In this document: positions 29,362 through 38,336 of the stretch, piece by piece
Layout of the letters: each line of letters begins with the position of its first letter
How positions within the stretch are numbered: the stretch's first letter is position 1
Assembly: GCF_019132875.1 (NCBI RefSeq)
Contig: NZ_JAHSPF010000008.1
Coordinates: 62,001-126,000, forward strand
DNA: 64,000 nt
Direction of reading: 5' to 3'
Source: Erwinia phyllosphaerae
Lineage (GTDB): Bacteria; Pseudomonadota; Gammaproteobacteria; Enterobacterales; Enterobacteriaceae
The notes under the pieces: generated by a model
Database searches by the model: none
Seen by the model: the letters and a program-made list of their open reading frames with translations, nothing else
What the model was told of the DNA's origin: nothing
Position numbers and translations under genes: made by a program

Positions 29362-30018
29362 ATGCCAGTTTCTATCCAGTCAGTTATCGGCGGGGAAGCG
29401 CAGGCGTATCGGGCTTTAGCGGACTCTGTGTCCTCAACGCTACGCGTCGCTTTACCCGGCATTATTCAGTCTTTCGATCCCGACACCGTCACCTGCGTTG
29501 TGCAACCAGCCATTAAGGGCAGCAGGCGCGACGCCAGCGACCAGCCGGTTTCACTCAGCTTACCGCTGCTGGTTGACGTTCCCGTGGTTTTCCCACGCGG
29601 CGGCGGCTGCACTATCACTTTTCCTGTGCAAAAAGGCGATGAGTGCCTGGTGATATTCAGCGATCGCTGTATCGATTTCTGGTGGCAAAACGGTGGCGTG
29701 CAGGAACCGGTCGATCCGCGCCAGCACGACCTTTCCGACGCGTTTGCGCTGGTCGGGCCGCAGTCACAGAAAGAAAAAATCAGCAACATCAGTACGGAAG
29801 CTTTACAAATCCGCACGGACGAGGGCCAGGCCTTTATCGAGCTAAGGCAAAGCGGCGAGGTCAACATCACCAGCACGTTGTTAACGGTGAACGGCAACCT
29901 TCAGGTCAACGGGGAGATCGCTTCAACCGGCGATCAGGTCGCAAAAGGCGTTAGCCAGCTTGGTCACGTCCACGGCGGCATCCAGAGCGGAAGCAGCTAT
30001 ACAAAGGGGCCACAATGA
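29362..30018 (+). CDS. Membrane-puncturing spike protein (Gp138 family)
   Basis: 218 residues. N-terminal OB-like domain (SFDPDTVTCVVQPAIKG, PLLVDVPVVFPRGGGCTITFPVQKGDECLVIFSDR) and a C-terminal beta-helical part with GEVNITSTLLTVNGNLQVNGE, ending in a His-Gly-containing tip region GHVHGGIQSG. This matches Gp138-type spikes, which pierce the outer membrane when the sheath contracts. Confidence 0.84.
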   Translation: MPVSIQSVIGGEAQAYRALADSVSSTLRVALPGIIQSFDPDTVTCVVQPAIKGSRRDASDQPVSLSLPLLVDVPVVFPRGGGCTITFPVQKGDECLVIFSDRCIDFWWQNGGVQEPVDPRQHDLSDAFALVGPQSQKEKISNISTEALQIRTDEGQAFIELRQSGEVNITSTLLTVNGNLQVNGEIASTGDQVAKGVSQLGHVHGGIQSGSSYTKGPQ

Positions 30019-30368
30019 GATACCGACGAGAAGACCAAAACGGCGATTACGCGTTTGGCAAAGGGGACAATACTTTTCTGATCAATTCACCGGAATGCGT
30101 GGCGCAGGCGATTAAAACCCGTTTACAGCTTTGGTACGGACAGTGGTTTCTGGATACCACCGAAGGTACGCCCTGGCTGCAATCGCTAACTGGTAAGCAA
30201 AACAGTGCCGCGATGGAACTGGTGCTGCGCCAGCGCATTCTGGCAACCGAAGGCGTTAAGTCAATTCTCGCCTTTAGCTCTACTTTTATTTCATCATCCC
30301 GCCAGGCTGTTTTCACCGTGACGGTGGAAACGCTTTACGGTACGGCGACAATTACAAGCGAGGCATAA
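30015..30368 (+). CDS. Baseplate wedge protein (gp25-like)
   Basis: 117 residues: ECVAQAIKTRLQLWYGQWFLDTTEGTPWLQSLTGK resembles gp25/gpW-type wedge proteins that link the hub to the J-like arm and start sheath assembly. It overlaps the spike gene by 4 bases and the J-like gene by 1 base. Confidence 0.72.
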   Translation: MRYRREDQNGDYAFGKGDNTFLINSPECVAQAIKTRLQLWYGQWFLDTTEGTPWLQSLTGKQNSAAMELVLRQRILATEGVKSILAFSSTFISSSRQAVFTVTVETLYGTATITSEA

Positions 30369-31570
30369 TGGCTCTCAATGCAGACAGGCTGGGGTTATCG
30401 GCAACGATAACGGCCCAGGGGATCGGCGCGCCCGATTACCAGACAATACTCAGCACGCTGACCGGCTATTTTCGGCAAATTTATGGTACGGATGCGTATC
30501 TGGAGCCGGACAGCAAAGACGGTCAGATGGTAGCGATTGTAGCGCTGGCCATTCACGACGCTAACAACATGGCGATTGCCTGCTACAACTCGTTTTCTCC
30601 TTCAACGGCAACGGGCGATGCGCTAACGCGTAATGTAAAAATCAACGGCATCATGCGCAAACCGGCAACCAACTCGACGGTCGATCTGTTGCTGACCGGC
30701 ACAACCGGCACCACCATCGTTAATGGCTCGGTCAGAGACAGCAACAACGTTATCTGGAATCTTCCAGCAACCGTGACGATTGAGACCACAGGCTCGGTAA
30801 CCGTGACCGCCACCTGTGCAGACAGTGGGGCAATAGCAGCGGGGGCAGGGTCGGTGAATCAAATTAACACGCCTACCCGAGGCTGGAATGCGGTCACCAA
30901 CCCCGGCGCTGCCGCGACGGGAAGCGCAGCCGAAACGGATGCTGAACTGCGAGCCAGGCAGGCGAAAAGCGTCTCCCTGACGGCCTTAACGACCTCAGAT
31001 GCGCTGGACGGTGCGATTTCCAATATTGCTGGCGTGACGGAGCACAAGCTCTACCAGAACGATAGCGACAGCGCGGACGCAAACGGCCTGCCTGCGCATA
31101 CCATTTCGGCCGTGGTAAAAGGTGGCGATGCGGCAGCAATCGCCGATGTGGTCCGTAAAAAGAAATCTTTGGGCGTTGGTACCTACGGTAATACCACCAT
31201 CACTATTTCCGACAGCTATGGTATACCGCAGCCAATTAGTTTTTCCCGCCCGGTCGCGGTGCCAATTTATCTGACGCTGGAGCTGAAGGTGCTGACGGGT
31301 TATACCAGCCCTGTCGCAGAGAAGATAAAAAAGACGCTGGCCGCCTATATTAATAGCCTGGGTATTGGTAATAGCGTGTTAATTAGCCGACTGTATTCCC
31401 CGGCTAACCTGACCACGGGCATCGACAGTACGGACAGCCAGTTTTATGACATTCTTGGTCTGCAGGCGGGCAGCAGCGAATCGGCATTATCGTCAGCTAA
31501 TATCACCATTGGCTACAACCAATACGCCAGCTGTGAGGTAAATAATATTACTATCACGGTGACGTCATGA
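30368..31570 (+). CDS. Baseplate J-like protein
   Basis: 400 residues. SATITAQGIGAPDYQTILSTLTGYFRQIYGTDAYLEPDSKDGQ at the start and ETDAELRARQAKSVS in the middle are hallmarks of the baseplate J-like (gp6/gp47) family, which forms the outer ring of contractile baseplates. The central region (residues 95-180) is Thr-rich. Confidence 0.88.
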   Translation: MALNADRLGLSATITAQGIGAPDYQTILSTLTGYFRQIYGTDAYLEPDSKDGQMVAIVALAIHDANNMAIACYNSFSPSTATGDALTRNVKINGIMRKPATNSTVDLLLTGTTGTTIVNGSVRDSNNVIWNLPATVTIETTGSVTVTATCADSGAIAAGAGSVNQINTPTRGWNAVTNPGAAATGSAAETDAELRARQAKSVSLTALTTSDALDGAISNIAGVTEHKLYQNDSDSADANGLPAHTISAVVKGGDAAAIADVVRKKKSLGVGTYGNTTITISDSYGIPQPISFSRPVAVPIYLTLELKVLTGYTSPVAEKIKKTLAAYINSLGIGNSVLISRLYSPANLTTGIDSTDSQFYDILGLQAGSSESALSSANITIGYNQYASCEVNNITITVTS

Positions 31571-32139
31571 GTAAATATACCGATCTTATTACTAACTATC
31601 ATCGCGGGAAGCCATTATTCGTTGACCATATTGATCTTGTAACAAGGTCTCAGCAAGAAACTATTTCTGTTTTCAATGAGATTGTTACGGCATTAGATAT
31701 AGACAGCGCGACTGGCGACCAGCTGGATATTTTAGGCGAATGGATAGGGCGGGACAGGCGTATTAATGCGCCTGTCGAAGACTATTTTTTCACCTTCGAT
31801 AAGGCTTCGCTGGGTTTTAATCTGGGAAGCTGGAAAGACAGGTACGAACCCGATTCTGGCATTATTAACGTTGATGATGAGGATTATCGCACCATGCTGC
31901 GCGCTAAAATCGGCGCAAACCGATGGGACGGAACGGCGGATAGCCTGCCTGGCATACTGCAAAGTATCTATCCTCAGCAGGATATAAAAATAACCTTTAC
32001 CGATAATCAGGATATGACGGTAACGGTTTATGTTACGGCAAAAAATATTTCTACCATTACCTCAGAGATTATTAAGCAAGGTTATCTGGCCATCAAGCCT
32101 GCCGGTGTCGCGGTAAACTATAAAATTAACGGAGAATAG
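31567..32139 (+). CDS. Baseplate protein (DUF2612)
   Basis: 190 residues: LDIDSATGDQLDILGEWIGRDRRINAP and SGIINVDDEDYRTMLRAKIGANRWDGT are typical of DUF2612 proteins, the gpI-like link between baseplate and tail fibre. It overlaps the J-like gene by 4 bases and precedes the fibre gene by 2 bases. Confidence 0.85.
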   Translation: MSKYTDLITNYHRGKPLFVDHIDLVTRSQQETISVFNEIVTALDIDSATGDQLDILGEWIGRDRRINAPVEDYFFTFDKASLGFNLGSWKDRYEPDSGIINVDDEDYRTMLRAKIGANRWDGTADSLPGILQSIYPQQDIKITFTDNQDMTVTVYVTAKNISTITSEIIKQGYLAIKPAGVAVNYKINGE

Positions 32140-32141
32140 AT

Positions 32142-33122
32142 ATGGCAAAAAATGATTTTAAGCCCTTTGCAACGGGTGAAGGTGCCAACGTGCTGTCGCA
32201 GGCAGAATTTGAAGCACTGGATGCAGTAGAAAATGGTTTTCAGACGGGTATTGCAAGAAGCGAACAGTTAAATAAGGTATGGCGTCAGGCTTCGACCATA
32301 GCCTCTGTTGTCGCAAGCTTTATGGCTGACAAATCCGGAAGTGATGTCGTCGATAACGGTGACATTGCTACCCTACAGGCAACTTTATTGAAGGCACTAT
32401 TGAGTAATTCGAAAGCGCAGCTGGATAGCCACTATTTGCAGACCGAAAAGAATCTTGCGGATCTCAACAGTGCGGAAAAAGCACGAGGCAATCTTGGCCT
32501 TGGCAGCCTGGCTTTAAAAAATAGCCTTAGTGCAGCAGATGTTGGGGCATTTCCTGCAGCGGGGGGATCCGTGGGAAGTCAGGGGATTAAATCACCTGGC
32601 GTTTTCGTGAATAACCATACTATGCCTGGAAACAGTCAAGGTATGTATATGCTATGGAACGAAACCAACGGCGGCGGTGAAGGGGCATTAGTTTGTAACA
32701 AAGGTACTGGCGACGGCGGGTTTGTACTTCGTACTGTTAACTCAACCAATACCGTTGAAACAGGCAGAATAACAATCAATGGCAGCGGCGACTTGAATAC
32801 CTCTCGTTACCTGACTGAAATGGGACAACGCGCCTATAGTCCTAATAACCCGCCTTCACAATTGAATGGGGGAGGCTGGTTCAAGGATGTTGCGACAGGA
32901 TTTATTATTCAGTGGGGAACGACTTCGAACGGGTCAGCTAATATTGAAAATCACAATTACAACATTGCTTTTCCACATGCTGCTTTAGTTACTATTGGTA
33001 CGCTTGGTGTAAACCAGGATCCTGGACGGGTTGTTTATTTGCAAGCCACAAATAATACTGTATTTTCTTCCAAAACCACAAGTAATGGAATTGGGTTTTC
33101 CTGGATAGCTTTAGGATACTAA
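32142..33122 (+). CDS. Tail fibre protein
   Basis: 326 residues. N-terminal attachment segment FATGEGANVLSQAEFEALDAVENGFQTGIARSEQLNKVWRQ is the common enterobacterial fibre start; the LNSAEKARGNLGLG motif is the typical collar repeat; the C-terminal 80 residues (VATGFIIQWGT and following, ending FSWIALGY) match the gp53-like receptor-binding head. The last third of the gene is richer in A and T than the baseplate genes, as expected for an exchanged receptor-binding end. It should fix target specificity. Confidence 0.88.
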   Translation: MAKNDFKPFATGEGANVLSQAEFEALDAVENGFQTGIARSEQLNKVWRQASTIASVVASFMADKSGSDVVDNGDIATLQATLLKALLSNSKAQLDSHYLQTEKNLADLNSAEKARGNLGLGSLALKNSLSAADVGAFPAAGGSVGSQGIKSPGVFVNNHTMPGNSQGMYMLWNETNGGGEGALVCNKGTGDGGFVLRTVNSTNTVETGRITINGSGDLNTSRYLTEMGQRAYSPNNPPSQLNGGGWFKDVATGFIIQWGTTSNGSANIENHNYNIAFPHAALVTIGTLGVNQDPGRVVYLQATNNTVFSSKTTSNGIGFSWIALGY

Positions 33123-33123
33123 T

Positions 33124-33549
33124 ATGAATAATTATTTTTATAGTAAAAAAAGTAATGGATTTTATCCGGCTTCTATGAAGGGAATATATGAATTGTCACC
33201 TGATGGCTGGCCCAGCGATGCGGTTGAAGTTAGTGAAGAGGATTATAATAATCTTTATTCAGGGCAGGCTAAAGGTAAAAAAATTACTGCAGATGATAAA
33301 GGCTATCCGGTTCTGATTGATCCACCTGGGCCAACTCAGGAAGAGCTTATCGCTGCCGCAGAAGAAAAACGTGATATGTTAATAGCTGAAGCAGCGATAA
33401 AGATAGCGCCACTTCAGGATGCTATTGATCTGGATGAGGCTACTCAGGATGAACAAATTAAGCTTACAGCCTGGAAAAAGTATCGAGTTTCATTAAACCG
33501 TATTGATATCAGCAGTCCGCAGGAAATTGTTTGGCCGGGGCAACCTTAA
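33124..33549 (+). CDS. Tail fibre assembly chaperone
   Basis: 141 residues. YFYSKKSNGFYPASMKGIYELSPDGWPSDAVEVSEEDYNNL and the end KYRVSLNRIDISSPQEIVWPGQP are hallmarks of the Caudo_TAP/tail fibre assembly family. Follows the fibre gene by 1 bp. Strongly AT-rich. It is the last gene of the tail module. Confidence 0.9.
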   Translation: MNNYFYSKKSNGFYPASMKGIYELSPDGWPSDAVEVSEEDYNNLYSGQAKGKKITADDKGYPVLIDPPGPTQEELIAAAEEKRDMLIAEAAIKIAPLQDAIDLDEATQDEQIKLTAWKKYRVSLNRIDISSPQEIVWPGQP

Positions 33550-33894
33550 TTTTGGATAAACATCAATGATTTTAAATAATGAGATAATAGTAGAGATGAA
33601 ATTTGCTTTGATTTTAAATTAAATGCATTTGTCAATATATTAAGTAAAATTTAATCCAGGATTTTATCTTACAAGTCACAAGGTTTGATTATGTTATTTA
33701 TAAGGGTGAACAGTACAGCACTTTATTCAAGAGGATGTAATTTTTATCTGATGAGGGGAAAGTAGGCGTTCTTATTTATATCTAAGTCAATATTGCTCTG
33801 CTCATTTTCATAAAGGTGGTGATGCAGTTTTTTTATTGCCATCACCACTCTACCTGATAAAATAATGAAACCTTCAGTTTTTATCCGCTGTAAA
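33550..33894. other. Intergenic region after the tailocin, with a hairpin
   Basis: About 345 bp of very AT-rich sequence between convergent genes. The only clear structure is the inverted repeat GTGGTGATG (33816-33824) and CATCACCAC (33840-33848), a 9-bp stem whose loop carries a T-run; it may act as a weak terminator. No tRNA, att-like repeat or gene was seen. Confidence 0.5.
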
Positions 33895-35112
33895 TTATTT
33901 TGAGCGGTAATGTCTTATTGTATGTATTATACTGGCTGTCGCTAAGGAACAAATAATCATTGCGGAAACAAAAAATATTCTTTGCCCTGATGAATATAGA
34001 GTAGGCGATAATCCAAGCATTACGGTGCTTGCATAGGAGGATACATAAACTACCATCATAACTAGCGCTATCTTAAACTTTCTCCGCAAGAACCAAAACA
34101 ATAATATTGTAGCACCCGAAAAAAATAACACGGTTATAATTCGGGCGATTGAAAAAAAGCTTGATATACTATCCGAATTGAATTTAAATATTGTATCGAA
34201 ATTCATTTCATTAAACATATGTCGCTGAAATAAGATTAAAGATATAGTCAGTAAAAGCAGAAAGGATGAGGTGATTTTCACCCGTGAGTCAGGAGAAAGC
34301 ACTATGAGTGAGCAGTAAATGATAGCTATGGCAATCGGCTGTATTGAAAAGAACTGGTCAAAAGAAAGATTTAAACCAGATGCAATTTTTCCATAGAACG
34401 TCATATTAACAAAATCTGGATTCCATCTACCTATTTCCAGATGAAACCTGGAAGCATTTCCCGGGCAAAAAATAATATACAAAAAGACCAGCGTGGTAGC
34501 GATCAATGCGCATATGGAAACGCCACGCCTTTCATTTTTAAATAAAACTATTATGGCTACCAGTAAAATAATGTTTGTCACGACAATTTGTTCATTGAAA
34601 GAAGAGAGGGTAAATAAAAAAAAGACGAGTGAGTATATCATCTTTTTGTTATAAATCCCCTTACACCCTTTAATTAAAGCATATCCGGCAACAGCAAGCG
34701 CGAATGGCCATAAATAATTCAATGAACCAGTTATCCATAAAATCCCTTCCTTAAAGAAACCTTTTTTTAGAGATGATATTATTAATGTCAAAAATATTAT
34801 ACTAGTCAGAAAAAGTTCTTTTTTATTCTCAGAGATGATATAAGAAATAGCACTGACTGCTATTGCGAAAAAAAAGGCGTTACACAACTCCCAAAGGAAT
34901 CTGTGTTTTATTATACTTATTAAAGCAAGTTCTATTGGGGTACGGGAAGACCAGCCTTGATATCTGCTTATCAAAAAATCCACTATATTTATATCGTAAG
35001 ACTCTTTTAAAAACCATAAGTCATCTGAGTAATAAGAAATACCCTTTGCGTGGAGATATAAAAATGCGCATGAAAATATGGTAACTAGCATATAACCGGT
35101 TGTTTTTACCAT
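33895..35112 (-). CDS. Polytopic membrane protein, DUF6056/GT-C-like
   Basis: 405 residues from ATG 35112, which has AAAGGG upstream; an ATG at 35151 is less supported. About ten membrane helices are visible. The first periplasmic loop contains KGISYYSDDLWFLKES, with the Asp-Asp pair common in GT-C-fold glycosyltransferases and O-antigen modification (Gtr-like) proteins. No GtrA/GtrB-type partner is nearby. Very AT-rich compared with the core genome, pointing to transfer. A role in decorating surface polysaccharide is inferred. Confidence 0.6.
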   Translation of the reverse strand: MVKTTGYMLVTIFSCAFLYLHAKGISYYSDDLWFLKESYDINIVDFLISRYQGWSSRTPIELALISIIKHRFLWELCNAFFFAIAVSAISYIISENKKELFLTSIIFLTLIISSLKKGFFKEGILWITGSLNYLWPFALAVAGYALIKGCKGIYNKKMIYSLVFFLFTLSSFNEQIVVTNIILLVAIIVLFKNERRGVSICALIATTLVFLYIIFCPGNASRFHLEIGRWNPDFVNMTFYGKIASGLNLSFDQFFSIQPIAIAIIYCSLIVLSPDSRVKITSSFLLLLTISLILFQRHMFNEMNFDTIFKFNSDSISSFFSIARIITVLFFSGATILLFWFLRRKFKIALVMMVVYVSSYASTVMLGLSPTLYSSGQRIFFVSAMIICSLATASIIHTIRHYRSK

Positions 35113-35353
35113 TGCTTTTCCCTTTAGTTTCCTTTTATAAATTAATGTCATTATATGTTATCACAAATAGCGACTTCGTTTAATTATTTATTGTGTTTAC
35201 TTTGCTGATTGACTCACAAATCTATTGCGGCTCAATTTTTTTGGAATAAATAATTATTATCATATCCTGAAATGTTAATACTTCATCTGGATTGCCAGAT
35301 TGTTTTTTAATAATTTTAGATTGCTTATTTTCTGCAGGGTTGGAAGTGGGTTT

Positions 35354-36733
35354 TTACGTCAGGGGAATAGCTATAAACTGACGATTGGGAGCAGATTTTA
35401 TAAATTTCTCTGATAGCCGGGAGCGTAAGGTTTGAGAACGCGATGATTTAACATCCAGGATAAGATCGTCATTGAAAAGTACAGGCATAATATGTATTCT
35501 TCCACCAGATAGCCAGTTAACATTATTTGAAAGATGCCAGAAGTCATCGTAACCAAAATTTAAATGGTTTTTCTCTAAAAAAGACATGTGCTGATTAGTC
35601 AGCTTCTTCTGATCTTGAAAAGGCTTATCGGTAATATGATATGAATAACATGAAGATGCCACGTAAAAAAACAATAAAAACAGGTAAAATGGATTTTTAG
35701 TTAAAGCATAACATAATGTTGATATAATAACAGAAAAGCAAATAACATTTACAAAAAACCTTGCGCTAACTATAGAAGGTAAATCATAACTAATAATAAA
35801 AGATGAAATTATCGCAGCAATAGTCAGAAAGCTGAAGAGCGCGATAAAAACAGTTTTATTATTATGCTTTAAACATTTATATAAAGCCCAGACCACCATC
35901 ATCGTCCAGATAATCAGTGAAGATGTACAGGCCAGAAAATTGTCTACAAAAAACAAGTTAAGGCTTTTTCCCAGTACCTGAACCGTCCATTGAACATTGA
36001 TAAGCCATTGATCAACCGGAACCAGTTTAAAACGTTGAATGGGCAATCCAGGCATTCTTGGCAGGACATGCGTCATCGACAAAATAAACGCGACAAACAC
36101 GATGCCGGTAGTTTTCACCGATATTACTTTTTTCCATGAAAAATAAATATTCACCAATAACAAAGGTAAAAAGTAGGTAGCTGAGAACCACGGATCGGAA
36201 ACGGCAACCAGTAGGGAAATAATACTATAAGCAACAGCCAGCGGAACAGAGTTCTTTTTGAGATTATAAAGGCTCAAAGCCAGACAGACTGCGCCAAAAA
36301 AGTTTGTAGAGTAATGTGAAAAGGGATGAGCAACAAAACCAAATGTATAAACAAAAGCGGGAAGGCATACTAAAGCTAATATCGCCAGGAGTGCATGCCA
36401 GGTGCGGGTAATGGAATATAAAATTGCTGCAAGAACGATCGCCGTCATCGCAACAAAAACCGACGTTGATAGCGTTAGTGGAAAAATGCCATCATCGCCC
36501 GTTAATAAAAAGAAAAGAAAATTGATGGGGTAAACGGTAAAATACCAGTTGTCGGGCGTGGGTGCCCAGTCTTTAAATACGGATATACCTTCAGCAAGTA
36601 AGGCTCGCCAGACCAGAGAACTGTTGGCGGCATCCGGTTCAATCGGAAAGTGTCTGCTGGTTAACCCGTAAGCAACCCAAAATGTAAGGATTGAAATGAT
36701 TATAAAAAAATAAAAACGATTTATCTTAGACAC
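35354..36733 (-). CDS. Polytopic membrane protein, putative glycosyltransferase
   Basis: 459 residues from GTG 36733 with AGGG 10 bp upstream; a TTG at 36742 overlapping the upstream stop is possible. Roughly ten to twelve membrane helices and a soluble C-terminal part of about 90 residues. The first loop holds SRHFPIEPDAANSSLVWRALLAEG with acidic residues in the position typical of GT-C enzymes. It appears to be co-transcribed with the O-antigen-ligase-like gene upstream (overlap or 5 bp gap). AT-rich. The exact activity is unknown. Confidence 0.58.
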   Translation of the reverse strand: MSKINRFYFFIIISILTFWVAYGLTSRHFPIEPDAANSSLVWRALLAEGISVFKDWAPTPDNWYFTVYPINFLFFLLTGDDGIFPLTLSTSVFVAMTAIVLAAILYSITRTWHALLAILALVCLPAFVYTFGFVAHPFSHYSTNFFGAVCLALSLYNLKKNSVPLAVAYSIISLLVAVSDPWFSATYFLPLLLVNIYFSWKKVISVKTTGIVFVAFILSMTHVLPRMPGLPIQRFKLVPVDQWLINVQWTVQVLGKSLNLFFVDNFLACTSSLIIWTMMVVWALYKCLKHNNKTVFIALFSFLTIAAIISSFIISYDLPSIVSARFFVNVICFSVIISTLCYALTKNPFYLFLLFFYVASSCYSYHITDKPFQDQKKLTNQHMSFLEKNHLNFGYDDFWHLSNNVNWLSGGRIHIMPVLFNDDLILDVKSSRSQTLRSRLSEKFIKSAPNRQFIAIPLT

Positions 36734-36738
36734 TGTTA

Positions 36739-38016
36739 TCAATCCCTGATTTTTTCAATACTGTTAACGCTAGCCAGTAAAATTAACGTGCTCAGTAACG
36801 CTATATATTCTATTGAGGTCAAAACGACATCCGTCATACCATAGAGTAGCGCAGATAATGCCACAATGGAGACGGGATTATCAAAAATACCCTTTGTACC
36901 ATTATCAAAAATTAACTTTATAAAGAAGAAGAGAAGGATCAATACGCCAAACACGCCAAAAAGAGAAGCGTACTGTATAAATTCATTATGTAAATGAACA
37001 TCAATATATTCAAGCGCGAATGAATTTGGATGATTAACGCCAAGCCAGCTACGCAGGATTGTATTTCTGGTGGTTTGCGTTTCGCCAAAGGGATGCTGCT
37101 TTATAGCGACAATGCCTGATTGCCAGAGTGAAAAACGTGAGCCTAAAGAGGTATGGTCGTCGCCTTTTGTGAACAGGCTTATTTCCTGCTGCGTCGTTTC
37201 AAATCGAGATAAGATGATGTTTTTGCTTAGTAAAGCAACAACAAAAAAAGCTAAAAGGATGGCAACCAGCGGCAAGGGTTTAATCACTTTTCCACGCCAT
37301 AAGGCGCTAAGCATAATCGCTATAGAAAGCAGCGTATGGATAAGCATTGCCGAACGCGTTTCGGTAAGAAGTATAATGTAGATGGAAAGCAGACAGGTTA
37401 AGATGATTGCCGAAAACCTGACGGGTAAGGATTTTATCTGGTTCAGCATCGTCATCATAGCAAGTGCCATCGCACTATAAGCATAGGCGGTCATCGTGGC
37501 ACGGTTTATACCAAGAACAATTCTGTCAACACCACTTATATGCTGCCAGATACCATAGACGCTGGAAAGGATAAAGGCAGCAGATAATGAAATCCAGGTT
37601 AGCTTAAATAATAATTCTTTATTAACCAGTTTGTTCTTCACGCCCCATAGTGTAAATAAGGCAATAAGAGAGGCCAGGAACCATCTTTTGGCAGGCGTAA
37701 ACAGAAGGCCATTATCAACATTGGGAACGATATTAAATGATACAACAAGCGACCACGTCGAATACATTGCTGCCAGAAGCAGGCCGGGAAGTATTATTTT
37801 TGCAGAAAAGAGAGTGGAACGGATACTTTTAAAATTGAGTAAAATCCCTGCACCACAAAGATAGCTGCAATTATAGAATGCAATTCGGCCTGCTTTTTCA
37901 TGGATAAAGCCAAGGGGAAGGATAAGCAAAAGTAGAATTAAAGAAAGACTGAATATCACTCTGGTGATTTTTTCGGTCCTTGCGCAGCCATCATGAAGAG
38001 GAAGTGAGTCGTACAT
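36739..38016 (-). CDS. O-antigen ligase family protein (WaaL/Wzy-like)
   Basis: 425 residues, about ten to twelve membrane helices. A large periplasmic loop between residues 260 and 345 contains SLGSRFSLWQSGIVAIKQHP and DVHLHNEFIQY, the motif set of the O-antigen ligase/polymerase (Wzy_C) family; TETRSAMLIH is the preceding helix motif. Such enzymes join or polymerise O-antigen or related chains at the outer face of the inner membrane. It leads a three-gene AT-rich minus-strand group. Whether it is a ligase or a polymerase cannot be told from sequence alone. Confidence 0.75.
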   Translation of the reverse strand: MYDSLPLHDGCARTEKITRVIFSLSLILLLLILPLGFIHEKAGRIAFYNCSYLCGAGILLNFKSIRSTLFSAKIILPGLLLAAMYSTWSLVVSFNIVPNVDNGLLFTPAKRWFLASLIALFTLWGVKNKLVNKELLFKLTWISLSAAFILSSVYGIWQHISGVDRIVLGINRATMTAYAYSAMALAMMTMLNQIKSLPVRFSAIILTCLLSIYIILLTETRSAMLIHTLLSIAIMLSALWRGKVIKPLPLVAILLAFFVVALLSKNIILSRFETTQQEISLFTKGDDHTSLGSRFSLWQSGIVAIKQHPFGETQTTRNTILRSWLGVNHPNSFALEYIDVHLHNEFIQYASLFGVFGVLILLFFFIKLIFDNGTKGIFDNPVSIVALSALLYGMTDVVLTSIEYIALLSTLILLASVNSIEKIRD

Positions 38017-38336
38017 TCGGGATATTTTCCTTGTTACAAGGGAATGTTTTACTAATTTAGTGAACTCTACCTGAATAAACTTCCGATAACACCTGGTTCA
38101 TATAGCATTTTCATATCTTCAGGATAATTATCTCAGGCCCTGCATTTTTGGTGAAAAACCAGCCATCTTATTTTAAAAAATGGTTTTCGTTTATAGCTGA
38201 TTTATATAGGAAAATCAAAAAAACATAGCCAGCATCTGTGCATAGATTTTGTTTACATTCGTTAAAAGAGTCTGGCAAAGCGCGTAAACCATATTACCTG
38301 TCAGATGCTTACCCGTTTTTTTCTGCCAGTGGCTTA
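38017..38336. other. Intergenic region right of the surface-polysaccharide genes
   Basis: About 320 bp, AT-rich on the left, returning to normal composition near yfhH. It must contain the promoter of the minus-strand gene group; no ops/JUMPstart element and no convincing promoter was found. This is the right-hand junction of the inserted 20 kb, and no direct repeat shared with the left junction (17910-18008) was noticed. Confidence 0.5.

Larger units (their letters stand above)
18009..33549. mobile_element. Prophage-derived contractile tailocin cluster
   Basis: About 15.5 kb with repressor (minus strand), then a single plus-strand series: antiterminator, lysis genes, tailspike, neck/tail-end protein, sheath, tube, chaperones, tape measure, baseplate, membrane-puncturing spike, wedge proteins, fibre and fibre chaperone. 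No integrase, excisionase, replication, terminase, portal, protease or capsid gene occurs, and no att repeats were seen at its edges. The tail genes are intact and tightly packed, which argues for a maintained function and against simple decay. The best fit is an R-type tailocin derived from a myovirus with a DUF3383-type sheath. It sits between yfhL and yfhH, which are neighbours in E. coli. Confidence 0.82.

Noticed and set aside
18009-33549. A functional temperate prophage
   Set aside because: No integrase, replication, packaging or capsid genes, and no flanking att repeats.
38017-38336. ops/JUMPstart element upstream of the polysaccharide genes
   Set aside because: A GGTAG-like sequence occurs on the minus strand, but the full GGCGGTAG core is absent.
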